Source: Aquiflexum lacus (lineage in GTDB: Bacteria; Bacteroidota; Bacteroidia; Cytophagales; Cyclobacteriaceae). From it: a stretch of DNA of 64,000 nucleotides. Shown piece after piece: positions 1 to 9,421 of the stretch. The position numbers and the translations under genes were made by a program. Each line of letters begins with the position of its first letter. The stretch's first letter is position 1. The notes beneath the pieces were generated by a model. That model made no database searches. It was given only the letters and a program-made list of their open reading frames with translations, and had not been told where the DNA came from. Where the stretch lies: positions 1-64,000 of the forward strand of contig NZ_JABFHF010000028.1 in assembly GCF_015476655.1 (NCBI RefSeq). The letters are read 5' to 3'.

Positions 1-50
1 ATGACATCAAGGCGGGCTGCAGACCTCTCCTGACGTCGAGGTGACAAGGC
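1..50. repeat. Diverged copy of dispersed intergenic repeat
   Basis: The segment contains gtcgaggtgacaag and a preceding ggcgggct...acctc stretch. This resembles the complement of the direct repeats near 40.03 and 40.19 kb (ggcgga...gtcgaagtgacaag). It lies at the window edge, so its full extent cannot be seen. No convincing coding sequence is present in the first 189 bases. Confidence 0.35.
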
Positions 51-189
51 AAAGTTTTATTATAGATTTAATGCTATCTGTAGTTCTAAACACTCGATTT
101 CAAAATCTGTCATTGGTAGGCACGAGGAATCTCCAGAGGTCCAATTTGTTTTCAATTTTATCATTTCCTGAACCTAATGAACTTAAATA

Positions 190-660
190 ATGGTTGGAAT
201 AACTATCAGACAGCTAAATAAGGGGGAAACACCACCTTATGCCTTATTGGAATTGGCAGATCCTTCGCGCAAGATGATTGACGCTTACCTTCCGCATTCG
301 GAAACTTACCTTGCTGAATTCGGTGAAAAAATAATCGGGGTTTTTGTATTGTCCCCCCTTGATCAAAAAGAAACCATTGAGATCAAGAATATAGCTGTAC
401 TTGCCGAATTTCAAGGAAAAGGATTGGGGAAAATGATGTTGAGGTATGCAGAAGAAATCTCCAAAAAATTGGGCTTTGCAAAACTTCGCATTGCCACTGC
501 CAACACAAGCATCGCTCAATTACAGCTGTATCTTAGTCAGGGATTTTTGCTTGTTGACATAATCTCTGATTTTTTCATTAAAAATTACGATGATCCGATT
601 TTTGAGAATGGCGTTCAATGTAGGGATTTGATGGTTTTGGAAAAGGAGATTCAAAGTTAA
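190..660 (+). CDS. GNAT family N-acetyltransferase
   Basis: A 156-residue single-domain GNAT protein, predicted to transfer an acyl group from acyl-CoA to an amine; the substrate is unknown. The acetyl-CoA pyrophosphate loop is visible as QGKGLGKMML at about residues 77-86, preceded by a typical strand (IEIKNIAVLAEF) and followed by the NTSIAQLQLYLSQGF segment characteristic of GNAT motif B. Length is normal for the family and the ATG start gives a complete fold. It is cytoplasmic with no signal peptide. It stands alone, converging on the channel gene at 816-2513 with about 155 nt between them. The family is secure; the physiological role is not. Confidence 0.85.
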   Translation: MVGITIRQLNKGETPPYALLELADPSRKMIDAYLPHSETYLAEFGEKIIGVFVLSPLDQKETIEIKNIAVLAEFQGKGLGKMMLRYAEEISKKLGFAKLRIATANTSIAQLQLYLSQGFLLVDIISDFFIKNYDDPIFENGVQCRDLMVLEKEIQS

Positions 661-815
661 AATTTCAGTTATTTGCCCTCTGGCGAGTTGACTGTTTTTT
701 GTGGGATGATCATTGAGCAATGCCGCCTTATCGGATGGCAGTTTCGCAATTTTAACAGCAATCCATTTAATTGAGTTGAAAAAAATGGAGTTTTTAAAAA
801 ATATCCGGGGAATAA

Positions 816-2513
816 TCAAAGATCTTTGGTACCATAAAGTTGAAAAAATTGGTTTTCAGCATCAACGGTACCTATTAATATAATTTCTGCACCTTCCGGC
901 AGGATCATATTGGGTTCAGGGTTGATATGCATTTCTTCATCATCCTCTATTCCAATGATGGTACAGCCGGTTTCTTTCCTGATCGAAGATTCTTTAATGG
1001 TTTTTCCACTTAACTGATGTGGAACTTTGACTTTGATCAGATCAAGGCCTTCTGCCACCATCAGAATGTCACTTCTTTGGAGTAAATTCAAAATAGTATT
1101 GGCACCCATAGAGGCGTATGACATTACAAAATCAGCACCGGCCCTGTGCATGGTACCTAAATTCCTTTCCAAAGTAGACCTGCTGATGATTTGGATATCA
1201 GGTCGTAGTTTTCTGCAGTATATGGTAAGGTATACATTGACATCATCGTCATGGGTCGTGATAATCACCGAAGGAGATTCCATAATCCCCGCCTGATTAA
1301 GTATTTCCAAATCAGCAGCATCCCCAACAATGGCATTTTTGACTCCTTTAACCCTAAGTGGCTCTTTTTCCACTATTTTATATTGAAGGTTTCTGGCAGC
1401 CAATGCCCTTCCTGTTGACCTTCCCACCCTTCCTCCTCCCAAAATCAATACGGGTGAAGTAAATTCACACTTTACCCCATAATTTTTGTTGTACATTTCT
1501 ATTTGTTTCCCAGTACCTGCCAAAACCAATACAGTGCTTGAGGATATTTTAGTCTCGGGTCTCGCATCTTCAAATTTCCCCCTCTCCCAGATTCCAACTA
1601 CACTTACCCCTACTTTTTGCCTTAGCGATGTTTCTTTGAGTGTCATTCCGACCATGGACGACCCTGTCACCAAGGCTTCAGCAATCTGCAAATCCCCAAA
1701 ACGGCCAATCACATGTGCACATGCATCACCGGCATTGGCCCTTCTTGATAGAATGAGTCCCATGATTTCTCCTAATTGAAGTACATTATTGCTGCCTGCA
1801 AGTTTCAAAATATCAACTGCCGCTTCAGTATTTGCTGTAGAAATGATGGTGACATCTTTACTGATGCCTCTCACCGTAAAAGCAACATTGGTATTTAGTA
1901 CATCTGATTCGGTGGTGGCAACCAGGGCTGCGTTTTCAACCCTTGCGTTTATATAGGTTTGCGGATCCACCAAATCCCCCAACATGACCTTCACTCCCTG
2001 TTCCCTTAGCCTCAATCCTTCAGTGAGATCCGCTACCAAGACTACGTAATCATATTTGAACCGATCTAATTTTTTGATCAATGCTTCTGTGACTGGACCA
2101 TATTTGGTCAAAATAACGTGTCCCTTTAATCCAACGGGCATTTCCCTTGGCACTCTTGCTTGTTCTTGGGCTTTCATCCAAGGAGAGTAAAAGAAATTGA
2201 TGAAAGTAAATGGAAACAAAACCAACAAAAACAACATCCCTGAAAGCAATACAACGATGGAAAAAAATCTGCCCAAATCACTGGAGAAAGTAATATCCCC
2301 AAATCCAAGTGTTGACATTACTGTTAAAGTCCAGTAAAAGCCTGTCAACCATGAAAATTCCTGACCTTCCCTTAACATCAAAATATGAAAAATCACTGTA
2401 AAGACGGTAATCATTGCCAGCAGGATCAACAAAAAATTAGACAATAGCCTGAGATTTCTACGATCAGGTTTATTTTGCAAAAAAAATGTCATTTGGGAAG
2501 TAAGAAATTTCAT
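816..2513 (-). CDS. Two-TM potassium channel with tandem RCK (TrkA-N/TrkA-C) domains
   Basis: A 565-residue inner-membrane ion channel. Two transmembrane segments (about residues 22-46 and 82-110) flank a pore helix and the K+ selectivity filter TLGFGD at residues 68-73. The cytoplasmic part has two RCK units. The first (about 130-340) has a degraded nucleotide loop (TKYGPVTEAL) and a TrkA-C domain. The second (about 352-560) has a canonical Rossmann loop GGGRVG and a second TrkA-C. Carrying both RCK units in one chain is known for bacterial ligand-gated K+ channels. The likely role is K+ flux gated by a nucleotide or ion. The degenerate first loop suggests that only the second domain binds nucleotide (inference). 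It is monocistronic, with 197 AT-rich bases separating it from the next gene. Confidence 0.9.
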   Translation of the reverse strand: MKFLTSQMTFFLQNKPDRRNLRLLSNFLLILLAMITVFTVIFHILMLREGQEFSWLTGFYWTLTVMSTLGFGDITFSSDLGRFFSIVVLLSGMLFLLVLFPFTFINFFYSPWMKAQEQARVPREMPVGLKGHVILTKYGPVTEALIKKLDRFKYDYVVLVADLTEGLRLREQGVKVMLGDLVDPQTYINARVENAALVATTESDVLNTNVAFTVRGISKDVTIISTANTEAAVDILKLAGSNNVLQLGEIMGLILSRRANAGDACAHVIGRFGDLQIAEALVTGSSMVGMTLKETSLRQKVGVSVVGIWERGKFEDARPETKISSSTVLVLAGTGKQIEMYNKNYGVKCEFTSPVLILGGGRVGRSTGRALAARNLQYKIVEKEPLRVKGVKNAIVGDAADLEILNQAGIMESPSVIITTHDDDVNVYLTIYCRKLRPDIQIISRSTLERNLGTMHRAGADFVMSYASMGANTILNLLQRSDILMVAEGLDLIKVKVPHQLSGKTIKESSIRKETGCTIIGIEDDEEMHINPEPNMILPEGAEIILIGTVDAENQFFQLYGTKDL

Positions 2514-2710
2514 ACTGTGGTATTTTCTTTATTTTTGAGTAATTGTTAATTCAAATAAATTTACCAAAAATCACGATGATAATGGGATTTTGTCCATGTT
2601 AATCAAGTTTGATTTGCAACAATCTTTCAGAACCACCTAAAAAGAATTTGTAGCATTTTTTTACAGATACCTTTTATTTTTTGATGAAAAAAGAAAAGAA
2701 AGGGTTATCG

Positions 2711-3823
2711 TTATTTTAAATAAACTGATTGTCCCTTACTTGCAGATTGTCTTGCAGCATCTAGAATTTCGGCGACAATCATGTTATTGCTTAATGAATA
2801 AAGACTATATTCATTTACAGTGATTTTCCCACGTATCACATCAGCAAAATATGAGAAAGGGTCAACATAGACTCCCAATTCTTCTGGCCTAACTTCCAAA
2901 AGTTTCTCTTCATTTGAACTCCAGCTTTTTGTCCGCATTTTTGATTTATTTTCACTGATCACATATCCTGAAACCCCATACACCTCCATGTCCTTCCTGT
3001 CAAATGGCCAATTCCAAGAGGCCTGAATGATGGCTTGTGCATCCCCATAATCTAAAATGATGGTAGCCTCATCATCCACATTGGGATATAACTCAGGTTT
3101 GAAAGTATTGGTAATGGCCGTAACTGAGACAGGCTTTCTTCCCTTCAGCAAATAGGTCATGATATTGGCCCCATAGCAACCAAAATCAACCAAGGCCCCT
3201 CCACCATTCTGAACAGGGTCTGTCAACCAATCCAAAAATTCCTTACCAACACCTATTTCCTTTGGCCCTCTATGCCCATGGTGAAAGACAGCTTTAAGAA
3301 CTTTCCCAAATTCGGCTTCATCCTGTAATAATTGATAGGTCTTTTCAGTACTGGCATACCATGATGTCTCAAAATTGGTTAAGAGATAAATGCCATGTTG
3401 GTCAGCCAATGCTTTCATTTTAACGGCATGCTCATAATAAGCTGACAGGGGTTTTTCTACCATCACATGGATTCCGCGGGGAGCAGCTTTTTCCACCACC
3501 ATCAAATGGTCATAAATAGAACCAAATGCCAATACCGCTTCAGGTTTCACTTGATCCAACATCAGGTCAGCATCACTAAAAAACAAATCTTTTTCCAAGC
3601 CATACCTTTCGATAAATGTTGCTGCCAATTTTTGATCCGGCTCATAGATACCCACCAAGTCCACATCAGATTTATCCTTCCTGTTGAATATCCAAGGAGA
3701 GTGCCCATGGGAAATACCCATCATGGCCATGCGGACAGGTTCTTGAGTGGCTTGTTGCGCAATGACTGCTTGATGTTGATAATTGATCAACAAAAAAATA
3801 AGAAGGATAAGGGGATATTTCAT
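2711..3823 (-). CDS. Secreted Gfo/Idh/MocA family oxidoreductase
   Basis: A 370-residue NAD(P)-dependent sugar oxidoreductase-like protein with an N-terminal signal peptide (about 1-22, ending VIAQ). The Rossmann region is followed by the family signature VEKPLSAYYEHA, with EKP at residues 123-125. The C-terminal alpha/beta substrate domain is complete. Family members oxidise or reduce sugars and inositols; exported versions are frequent in Bacteroidota carbohydrate loci. It is transcribed divergently from the ThuA-like remnant at 3991-4294. Gfo/Idh and ThuA-like proteins often sit together in this phylum, so the pair probably once acted on the same sugar derivative. The substrate is not determinable here. 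Confidence 0.85.
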   Translation of the reverse strand: MKYPLILLIFLLINYQHQAVIAQQATQEPVRMAMMGISHGHSPWIFNRKDKSDVDLVGIYEPDQKLAATFIERYGLEKDLFFSDADLMLDQVKPEAVLAFGSIYDHLMVVEKAAPRGIHVMVEKPLSAYYEHAVKMKALADQHGIYLLTNFETSWYASTEKTYQLLQDEAEFGKVLKAVFHHGHRGPKEIGVGKEFLDWLTDPVQNGGGALVDFGCYGANIMTYLLKGRKPVSVTAITNTFKPELYPNVDDEATIILDYGDAQAIIQASWNWPFDRKDMEVYGVSGYVISENKSKMRTKSWSSNEEKLLEVRPEELGVYVDPFSYFADVIRGKITVNEYSLYSLSNNMIVAEILDAARQSASKGQSVYLK

Positions 3824-3990
3824 GATATGGGATTTAGGGATGTTGTTTTGGAAGATTATTTTTTTAGTTTAAGAATATCCGTTTTCTGTAAATTATATCA
3901 GTTTTTATTAAAATTAGGATTAATACCATCTTAATCATAGGCAAAAGCCCGATAAAACTGTTATCCATAAGTTTTCACTATTTTTAAAAT

Positions 3991-4294
3991 ATGAATCCAA
4001 TCCTCCTCATCCTCCTACTATTCCTTACAAGCTTACATTCTATTGCGCAGGAAGACAAATTAAAGGTTCTTTTGATTACCTGTCAGCAAAAATGAACATG
4101 TATTGGCAAAAACCGACCATCCCCAAAGTATGAATCCTTTGGTATGGTGTCAGCAGATCACTCCCCATACCCGATTTGACTATATCCAGCCCGGTCATGG
4201 CCCTCAGGTGTTTTCAGACAATAATTACAGAAAATTGGTTTTTCAAAATCTGATATGGGCTAGTTCTACAAAGCAGGAAATTACAAATAAATGA
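3991..4294 (+). pseudogene. Gutted ThuA-like (trehalose utilisation) gene remnant
   Basis: Two pieces of one gene survive. At 3991-4095 an ATG opens a signal peptide (MNPILLILLLFLTSLHSIAQ) and the beginning of a ThuA fold (EDKLKVLLIT), then stops. Immediately downstream another frame encodes a ThuA-like C-terminus, with HPQSMNPLVWC followed by GHGPQVFSDNNYRKLVFQN, ending at 4294. ThuA-domain proteins are normally about 230-290 residues long, so roughly the middle two thirds are missing. The remnant is divergent from the Gfo/Idh gene at 2711-3823, a common partner. The assignment rests on the C-terminal GHGPxVFSDxxYRKL pattern. Confidence 0.65.
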
Positions 4295-4375
4295 CACTTT
4301 AAAAATATGTAAACCATCTACCCAAATTATTTTTGGGCTCCTAGAAATGGTTCATCTCACTACTTCAAAAAAACC

Positions 4376-4383
4376 TACCTTTG
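4376..4383 (+). promoter_or_regulatory. Bacteroidota -7 box TACCTTTG directly before the helicase ATG
   Basis: TACCTTTG fits the TAnnTTTG consensus and ends 4 nt before the ATG at 4388. Transcription would therefore start at or next to the start codon. No exact TTG is present at the usual -33 spacing, so the call is moderate. Confidence 0.45.
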
Positions 4384-4387
4384 CAGC

Positions 4388-5713
4388 ATGTCAGAAAACA
4401 TCAATCAGAAATACGCCGGATTTTTAAATCTTTTAGGAATCGAATCATTTAACGAAATGCAGCTGGATTTTATACAGCAGGCCAAGGAGACCGATAACTT
4501 GATGTTGTTGGCACCTACCGGTTCAGGAAAAACTTTGGCTTATCTCCTTCCCCTGATTGATAGTTTGGATGAAAACCTTCGAGAAGTACAGGCATTGATT
4601 GTGGTGCCCTCTAGAGAGTTAGCGATTCAGATTGAGCAGGTTTTCAAATCCTTGAAAACCAACTTTAGGGTCAGCACCTGCTATGGTGGCCACTCTGTGA
4701 AGATTGAACAGAACTCCTTATCCGAAGGTCCGGCAGTGGTAATCGGTACACCGGGCAGACTATCTGACCATGTTCAAAGAGAATCCATTAATATGGAAAA
4801 TATCCGTCTGATCGTATTGGATGAATTTGACAAATCCCTACAAATGGGCTTTCATGAACAATTAAGAGGGATATTCAGGGCATTAACCGGAACGGAAAGG
4901 CATTTGTTGACTTCCGCAACCAAACTGGACAGGATGCCGGATTTTATCCCTTTCAGTAGACCACAACAGGTCAATTACCTCAAAGATGAGGTGGATTCCA
5001 AACTGGAACTCAAATTGATCCATACTTCAAGCAAAGTTAAAGTGGAGACTTTGATGCGACTTGTTGCAGGATTCCAGCATGAAGCCTGCCTTGTTTTTTG
5101 CAATCACCGGGATGCGGTGGACAGAATCAGTCTGTTGCTGACCGATTATGATTTTGAACATGGGGTATTACACGGAGGGATGGAACAAATTGATCGTGAA
5201 AAAAACCTGATCAAATTCCGAAGTGGCGTATACAATCTTTTAATCGCCACGGACTTGGCTTCAAGGGGCCTGGATATTCCTGAAATCAAACACGTAGTCC
5301 ACTACCAATTGCCTCCAAGAATAGACGCATTCACCCACCGTAACGGCCGGACTGCAAGGATGCATGCAGAAGGTCAGGGCTATCTGATACTGGCCAATGA
5401 CGAGGAACTTCCTGACTACATTGATAAATCAGTGGAGGAAATAGAAGTTTCTGAGACCTTGCCCCAACCCACTCCTACCCACCTTGCTTGCCTTTACATC
5501 AGTGCTGGCAAAAAAGATAAAATCAGTAAAGGTGACATTGTAGGTCTATTGACCAAAAAAGGCGGACTTGGAGGTTCTGATATTGGATTGATCACCATTT
5601 TGGATTTTGCTTCCTATGTAGCCGTAAAAAGAGACCTCGTCAAAAAAACCATCTCCAAGATCAATAATGAGAAGTTGAAGAAAGTAAAAGTGAGGGTCGC
5701 GGAAGCGAGTTAG
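4388..5713 (+). CDS. DbpA-like DEAD-box RNA helicase
   Basis: A 441-residue ATP-dependent RNA helicase. Motif I is APTGSGKT (42-49), motif II is DEFD (145-148, a DEAD variant), motif III is SAT (175-177), and motif VI reads HRNGRTAR (near 331). The last ~75 residues (KKDKISKGDIVGLLTKKGGLGGSDIG...) match the RNA-binding C-terminal domain of DbpA. In E. coli that domain targets 23S rRNA hairpin 92, which suggests a role in large ribosomal subunit assembly. The DEFD variant is unusual but keeps the Mg-binding acids. The start follows a -7 box by 4 nt, so the mRNA is possibly leaderless. Three hairpin repeats follow the stop codon. Confidence 0.88.
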   Translation: MSENINQKYAGFLNLLGIESFNEMQLDFIQQAKETDNLMLLAPTGSGKTLAYLLPLIDSLDENLREVQALIVVPSRELAIQIEQVFKSLKTNFRVSTCYGGHSVKIEQNSLSEGPAVVIGTPGRLSDHVQRESINMENIRLIVLDEFDKSLQMGFHEQLRGIFRALTGTERHLLTSATKLDRMPDFIPFSRPQQVNYLKDEVDSKLELKLIHTSSKVKVETLMRLVAGFQHEACLVFCNHRDAVDRISLLLTDYDFEHGVLHGGMEQIDREKNLIKFRSGVYNLLIATDLASRGLDIPEIKHVVHYQLPPRIDAFTHRNGRTARMHAEGQGYLILANDEELPDYIDKSVEEIEVSETLPQPTPTHLACLYISAGKKDKISKGDIVGLLTKKGGLGGSDIGLITILDFASYVAVKRDLVKKTISKINNEKLKKVKVRVAEAS

Positions 5714-5721
5714 GAGGATGA

Positions 5722-5887
5722 AACCTTTGAGGTCTTCCCTACCACGACGACAGGACCTCAAAGGTTGATCCCAAAACCTTTGGGGTCTTCCCTACCACAA
5801 CGACAGGACCTCGAAGGTTTTCCCCTCTTTATCCAAACCCTTCCTATGAAGCAAAACCTTCGAGGTCTAAAAAAGACCTCAAAGGTT
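5722..5887. repeat. Three hairpin repeats of the aacctttgaggtc family
   Basis: Copies lie at 5722-5766, 5775-5819 and 5855-5887. Each has arms of the type aacctttgaggtc / gacctcgaaggtt around a variable loop (ccctaccacgacgacag in the first two, taaaaaa in the third). Further copies are at 17168-17201, 17298-17331 and 30045-30077. The rest of 5714-6174 holds the word repeat tctcacatcttgtgtctcac near 5893-5924 and AT-rich DNA leading to the susC promoter region. Confidence 0.85.
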
Positions 5888-6122
5888 GGAAAGTCTCACA
5901 TCTTGTGTCTCACATCTCATGTCTAAAAAAAAGTTTACTATTTATATACTTTTTTATTTAACAGAATCCTAACATTGAATAAATATACCCATAATTTTTT
6001 CGATCAATATTAAGTCTAAAAACTATCTTATAGGTTAATTTAAGCGCATTTTTTACTTCTTAACAAAAAATTAATTCACTTTTACTTAACCTTTTCTTAA
6101 CCCCATCTGAAAGTCAAAAGTT

Positions 6123-6130
6123 TAGCTTTG
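6123..6130 (+). promoter_or_regulatory. Candidate -7 box TAGCTTTG upstream of susC
   Basis: TAGCTTTG matches TAnnTTTG and lies 45 nt before the susC ATG. A clear TTG element at the expected distance is missing, as might occur at an activator-dependent promoter (inference). Confidence 0.4.
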
Positions 6131-6174
6131 TTAAAACTTTTAAACAAAAAGCCATTACACATTTCTACAAACTA

Positions 6175-9100
6175 ATGAAAACCTTAACAACACAAAAAGT
6201 AGGATGGTTGCTCACCTTATTTCTAGGTTTGACACTATCTGCCTTCGCCCAAGAAAGAAAGGTTGAAGGAAAAGTATCTGATCCTAGCGGTCAACCGCTA
6301 CCAGGCACAAGCGTTCTGATCAAAGGTACCTCTAAGGGTACCGTTGCAGATTTGGATGGTGTATTTAACATTGTAGCCAATGCATCCGACACCCTTTCTT
6401 TCTCCTTTATTGGATTTGAGAAATTGGATAGAGTGGTTGGCAATGCCAACATCATCAATGTAACCCTTCAAGAAGGCTTTGAAATGAGTGAGGTTGTCGT
6501 CACGGCACTTGGCATGGAAAGAGATGCCAAAGCCTTAGGGTACTCAGTCCAAACTGTCGATGGAGACAGATTTTCTGAAGCTCGGGAAACAAACGTATTG
6601 AATTCCCTCAGTGGCCGGGTTGCAGGTGTTCAGATCACAAACGGTTCAAGTACTTTGGGTGGATCGACCCGGGTAACAATACGTGGGGAGTCCTCCTTGA
6701 ACATCAATGCCAACCAACCATTATTTGTAGTGGATGGTATTCCGATAAGCAACAATGTAGTAGGGTCCTCAGGTAGAGGTGGCCTTGAGGTGGATTATGG
6801 AAATTCCGCCGGAGAGATCAATCCTGATGATATTGCTTCAATGACAGTATTGAAAGGGCCTGCTGCTGCTGCGCTTTATGGTTCAAGAGCCGCAAATGGG
6901 GCTATTCTGATAACAACTAAATCAGGAAAAGGGAAAAAGGGATTAGGAGTTACCATCAATTCAAATACTACGTTTGACACTCCTTTGGTGATGCCCAAGT
7001 GGCAAGACCGGTACGGACAAGGAAATAATGGTCAATTTGCTTTTGTCAATGGTGCAGGAGCAGGTATTGCAGATGGGGTTGACGAAAGTTGGGGTCCTGA
7101 TATGAACACTGGATTATCCATTCCTCAGTTTGATTCACCAAGAAATGTTCCAGGCTTCCGAGGCGGTGATTTGAATGCACCATCAGAAAGTACGATCAAT
7201 TCCACTCCATGGGTTCCCCAACCAAACAATATCAATGACTTTTTTAGAACAGGGGTTACATTAGCCAACAATGTCTCTATCGCAGGAGATACTGAAAAGG
7301 CAAACGTAAGATTTTCTTGGACCAACCTGGATCAGAAAGGCATAGTCCCCAATACAGACCTAAAAAGGAATACCCTAGCATTGAACTCCGGAATCCAAAT
7401 CATTCCAAATAAGTTGACCCTCAACACTACGGTCAACTACCAGAATACCAATTCAGGTAATCGGCCAAATATCAGTTATGGTACTGAAAATCTGATGTAT
7501 TTATGGATATGGTATGGTAGGCAAATCAATACCAGGAACCTAAGAGATTATTGGATGCCAGGATTAGAAGGAGTTCAACAATTCAATTACAACTATAACT
7601 ATCACGACAATCCTTATTTTACTGTCTTTGAGAATACCAACGGTCAACAAAAGAACAGGATTTTTGGAAATCTCATGTTGAATTATAAAATCACAGATAA
7701 ACTTAGCCTTATGCTAAGAACCGGTGTGGACAATTACAATGAGATAAGGGACAGAAAAAGGGCTTTTTCTACACAAAGATTCCCAAGAGGAAATTACAGA
7801 GAAGACAATGTGTCTTTCAATGAAAGGAACTCTGACTTTTTGCTGACCTATTCTGAAACCACCAAGGCAACTTGGACATACAATATCGCTTTGGGAGGAA
7901 ACTTGATGTCTCAAGAAAACAGATTCCTTCAATTGGTAGCACCTGAATTGTTGATCCCTGATATCTATAATTTTACCAATACAGCGGTTGCTTTGCAAAC
8001 TGAGCAATTTAACTCCCGCAAAAAAATCAATTCACTATACGGATTTGGACAGATTGGATATAAGAATATTCTGTTTTTGGATATTACTGGAAGAAATGAC
8101 TGGTCTTCTACCCTTCCTGTAAACAACAACTCTTACTTCTATCCTTCAGCGACCGTAAGCGGTATTATTTCTGATATGATAGAAATGCCAAGAAGCATCT
8201 CTTTGGTCAAAGTAAGGGCAGCTTATGCGGAAGTGGGGAATGATACCTCGCCATTCAGTCTGACGAATGTTTTCAACAATCAGATTGCTTGGGGATCAGA
8301 TCAGGCAAAGACAGAATCATCAGTCCTTTCAAATGCAGAATTGAGACCTGAAAGAACTGCTTCAACTGAATTTGGACTTGATATCAGATTTTTTCAAGGC
8401 CGACTAGGATTTGATTTTACGTACTATAACAATATAACCAGAGATCAGATTATCCCGATCACTTTGGACATTGCCACAGGCTACAATAGCCGTATCATCA
8501 ATGCAGGGAAAATCCAGAATCAGGGAATTGAAATTGTAGCTATGGCTAATCCAATTAGAAAAAACAATAGCTTCAGATGGGATGTAGTAGCTAACTTCAC
8601 AAGAAACAGAGGTAAGGTAATAGAACTGACAGAGGGATTGGACACCTATACCTTAACAGAACGAAACGGCGCTTTTGTACAAGCCCGGATCGGTGAAAGA
8701 ATGGGGAATATGTATGGAGTAGGCTTTGCAAGGGTTGATGATCCAAATAGCCCTTTCTTCGGAGAAATAATCCATAACAGTACCGGGACACCCCTTAGAG
8801 ATTCTGAATTGGTCCTACAGGGAAATTACAATCCTGACTGGATGTTGGGTATTCAAAACAGCTTTAGTTATAAAAACTTCTCTTTTGGGTTTCTTTTTGA
8901 CATCCGATATGGCGGGATAGTTGTCTCTAGGACAAAAACCATCGGTAGTACATCGGGTCAGTTGGAAGAAACCCTTTTTGGTAGGGAAAATGGATATGAC
9001 CTTTCGGTAGAAGGAAATGGCATCGTTAGCCCGGGAGTAATCGCAAATGGAGATGGAACATTCAGACCAAATGATATCAAAATCACTTCCAGAAACTGGC

Positions 9101-9393
9101 ATAACCGATATTATGAAAGAAACAATGTGGAAGCGGCCAAATATGATGCCTCTTACATCAAACTTCGGGAAGTAATCTTTGGCTACAATCTACCGAAAAA
9201 GTGGTTTGGCAACCTTCCCATTGAAGATGTTAGATTGTCAGTGGTAGGGAGAAATCTAGCCCTTTGGACAGAAAATCCGCATTTCGATCCTGAAACTTTG
9301 TCAATGTCTGGAGGTACACTTCAACCAGGAATAGAAAACATGGCTTTCCCATCAACCAGAAACTTCGGTTTTAATCTGAATGCTAAGTTTTAA
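6175..9393 (+). CDS. SusC/RagA-type TonB-dependent outer-membrane transporter
   Basis: A 1072-residue TonB-linked beta-barrel protein. Order of parts: signal peptide (about 1-25, ending AFAQ), carboxypeptidase-like regulatory domain (about 29-105), TonB-box-like EVVVTALG, plug domain (about 115-255, with GVQITNG and PLFVVDGIPI), then a long barrel ending in the aromatic C-terminus GFNLNAKF. With its SusD partner 28 nt downstream it imports a large or scarce substrate across the outer membrane. The following genes are a phospholipase C and a phosphoesterase, so the substrate may be a phosphorylated compound or lipid-derived head group rather than a glycan. That is inference from neighbours only. 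Confidence 0.93.
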   Translation: MKTLTTQKVGWLLTLFLGLTLSAFAQERKVEGKVSDPSGQPLPGTSVLIKGTSKGTVADLDGVFNIVANASDTLSFSFIGFEKLDRVVGNANIINVTLQEGFEMSEVVVTALGMERDAKALGYSVQTVDGDRFSEARETNVLNSLSGRVAGVQITNGSSTLGGSTRVTIRGESSLNINANQPLFVVDGIPISNNVVGSSGRGGLEVDYGNSAGEINPDDIASMTVLKGPAAAALYGSRAANGAILITTKSGKGKKGLGVTINSNTTFDTPLVMPKWQDRYGQGNNGQFAFVNGAGAGIADGVDESWGPDMNTGLSIPQFDSPRNVPGFRGGDLNAPSESTINSTPWVPQPNNINDFFRTGVTLANNVSIAGDTEKANVRFSWTNLDQKGIVPNTDLKRNTLALNSGIQIIPNKLTLNTTVNYQNTNSGNRPNISYGTENLMYLWIWYGRQINTRNLRDYWMPGLEGVQQFNYNYNYHDNPYFTVFENTNGQQKNRIFGNLMLNYKITDKLSLMLRTGVDNYNEIRDRKRAFSTQRFPRGNYREDNVSFNERNSDFLLTYSETTKATWTYNIALGGNLMSQENRFLQLVAPELLIPDIYNFTNTAVALQTEQFNSRKKINSLYGFGQIGYKNILFLDITGRNDWSSTLPVNNNSYFYPSATVSGIISDMIEMPRSISLVKVRAAYAEVGNDTSPFSLTNVFNNQIAWGSDQAKTESSVLSNAELRPERTASTEFGLDIRFFQGRLGFDFTYYNNITRDQIIPITLDIATGYNSRIINAGKIQNQGIEIVAMANPIRKNNSFRWDVVANFTRNRGKVIELTEGLDTYTLTERNGAFVQARIGERMGNMYGVGFARVDDPNSPFFGEIIHNSTGTPLRDSELVLQGNYNPDWMLGIQNSFSYKNFSFGFLFDIRYGGIVVSRTKTIGSTSGQLEETLFGRENGYDLSVEGNGIVSPGVIANGDGTFRPNDIKITSRNWHNRYYERNNVEAAKYDASYIKLREVIFGYNLPKKWFGNLPIEDVRLSVVGRNLALWTENPHFDPETLSMSGGTLQPGIENMAFPSTRNFGFNLNAKF

Positions 9394-9421
9394 TTCACCA
9401 ATCATCTGAAAATTGAAAATC

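Noticed and set aside
520-819. 99-codon minus-strand frame
   Set aside because: It overlaps the GNAT gene antisense, has no recognisable family and looks like a chance frame in AT-rich DNA.
5722-5887. CRISPR array at the three hairpin repeats
   Set aside because: Only three units of unequal length, palindromic across nearly their whole length, with no unique spacers of regular size and no cas genes.
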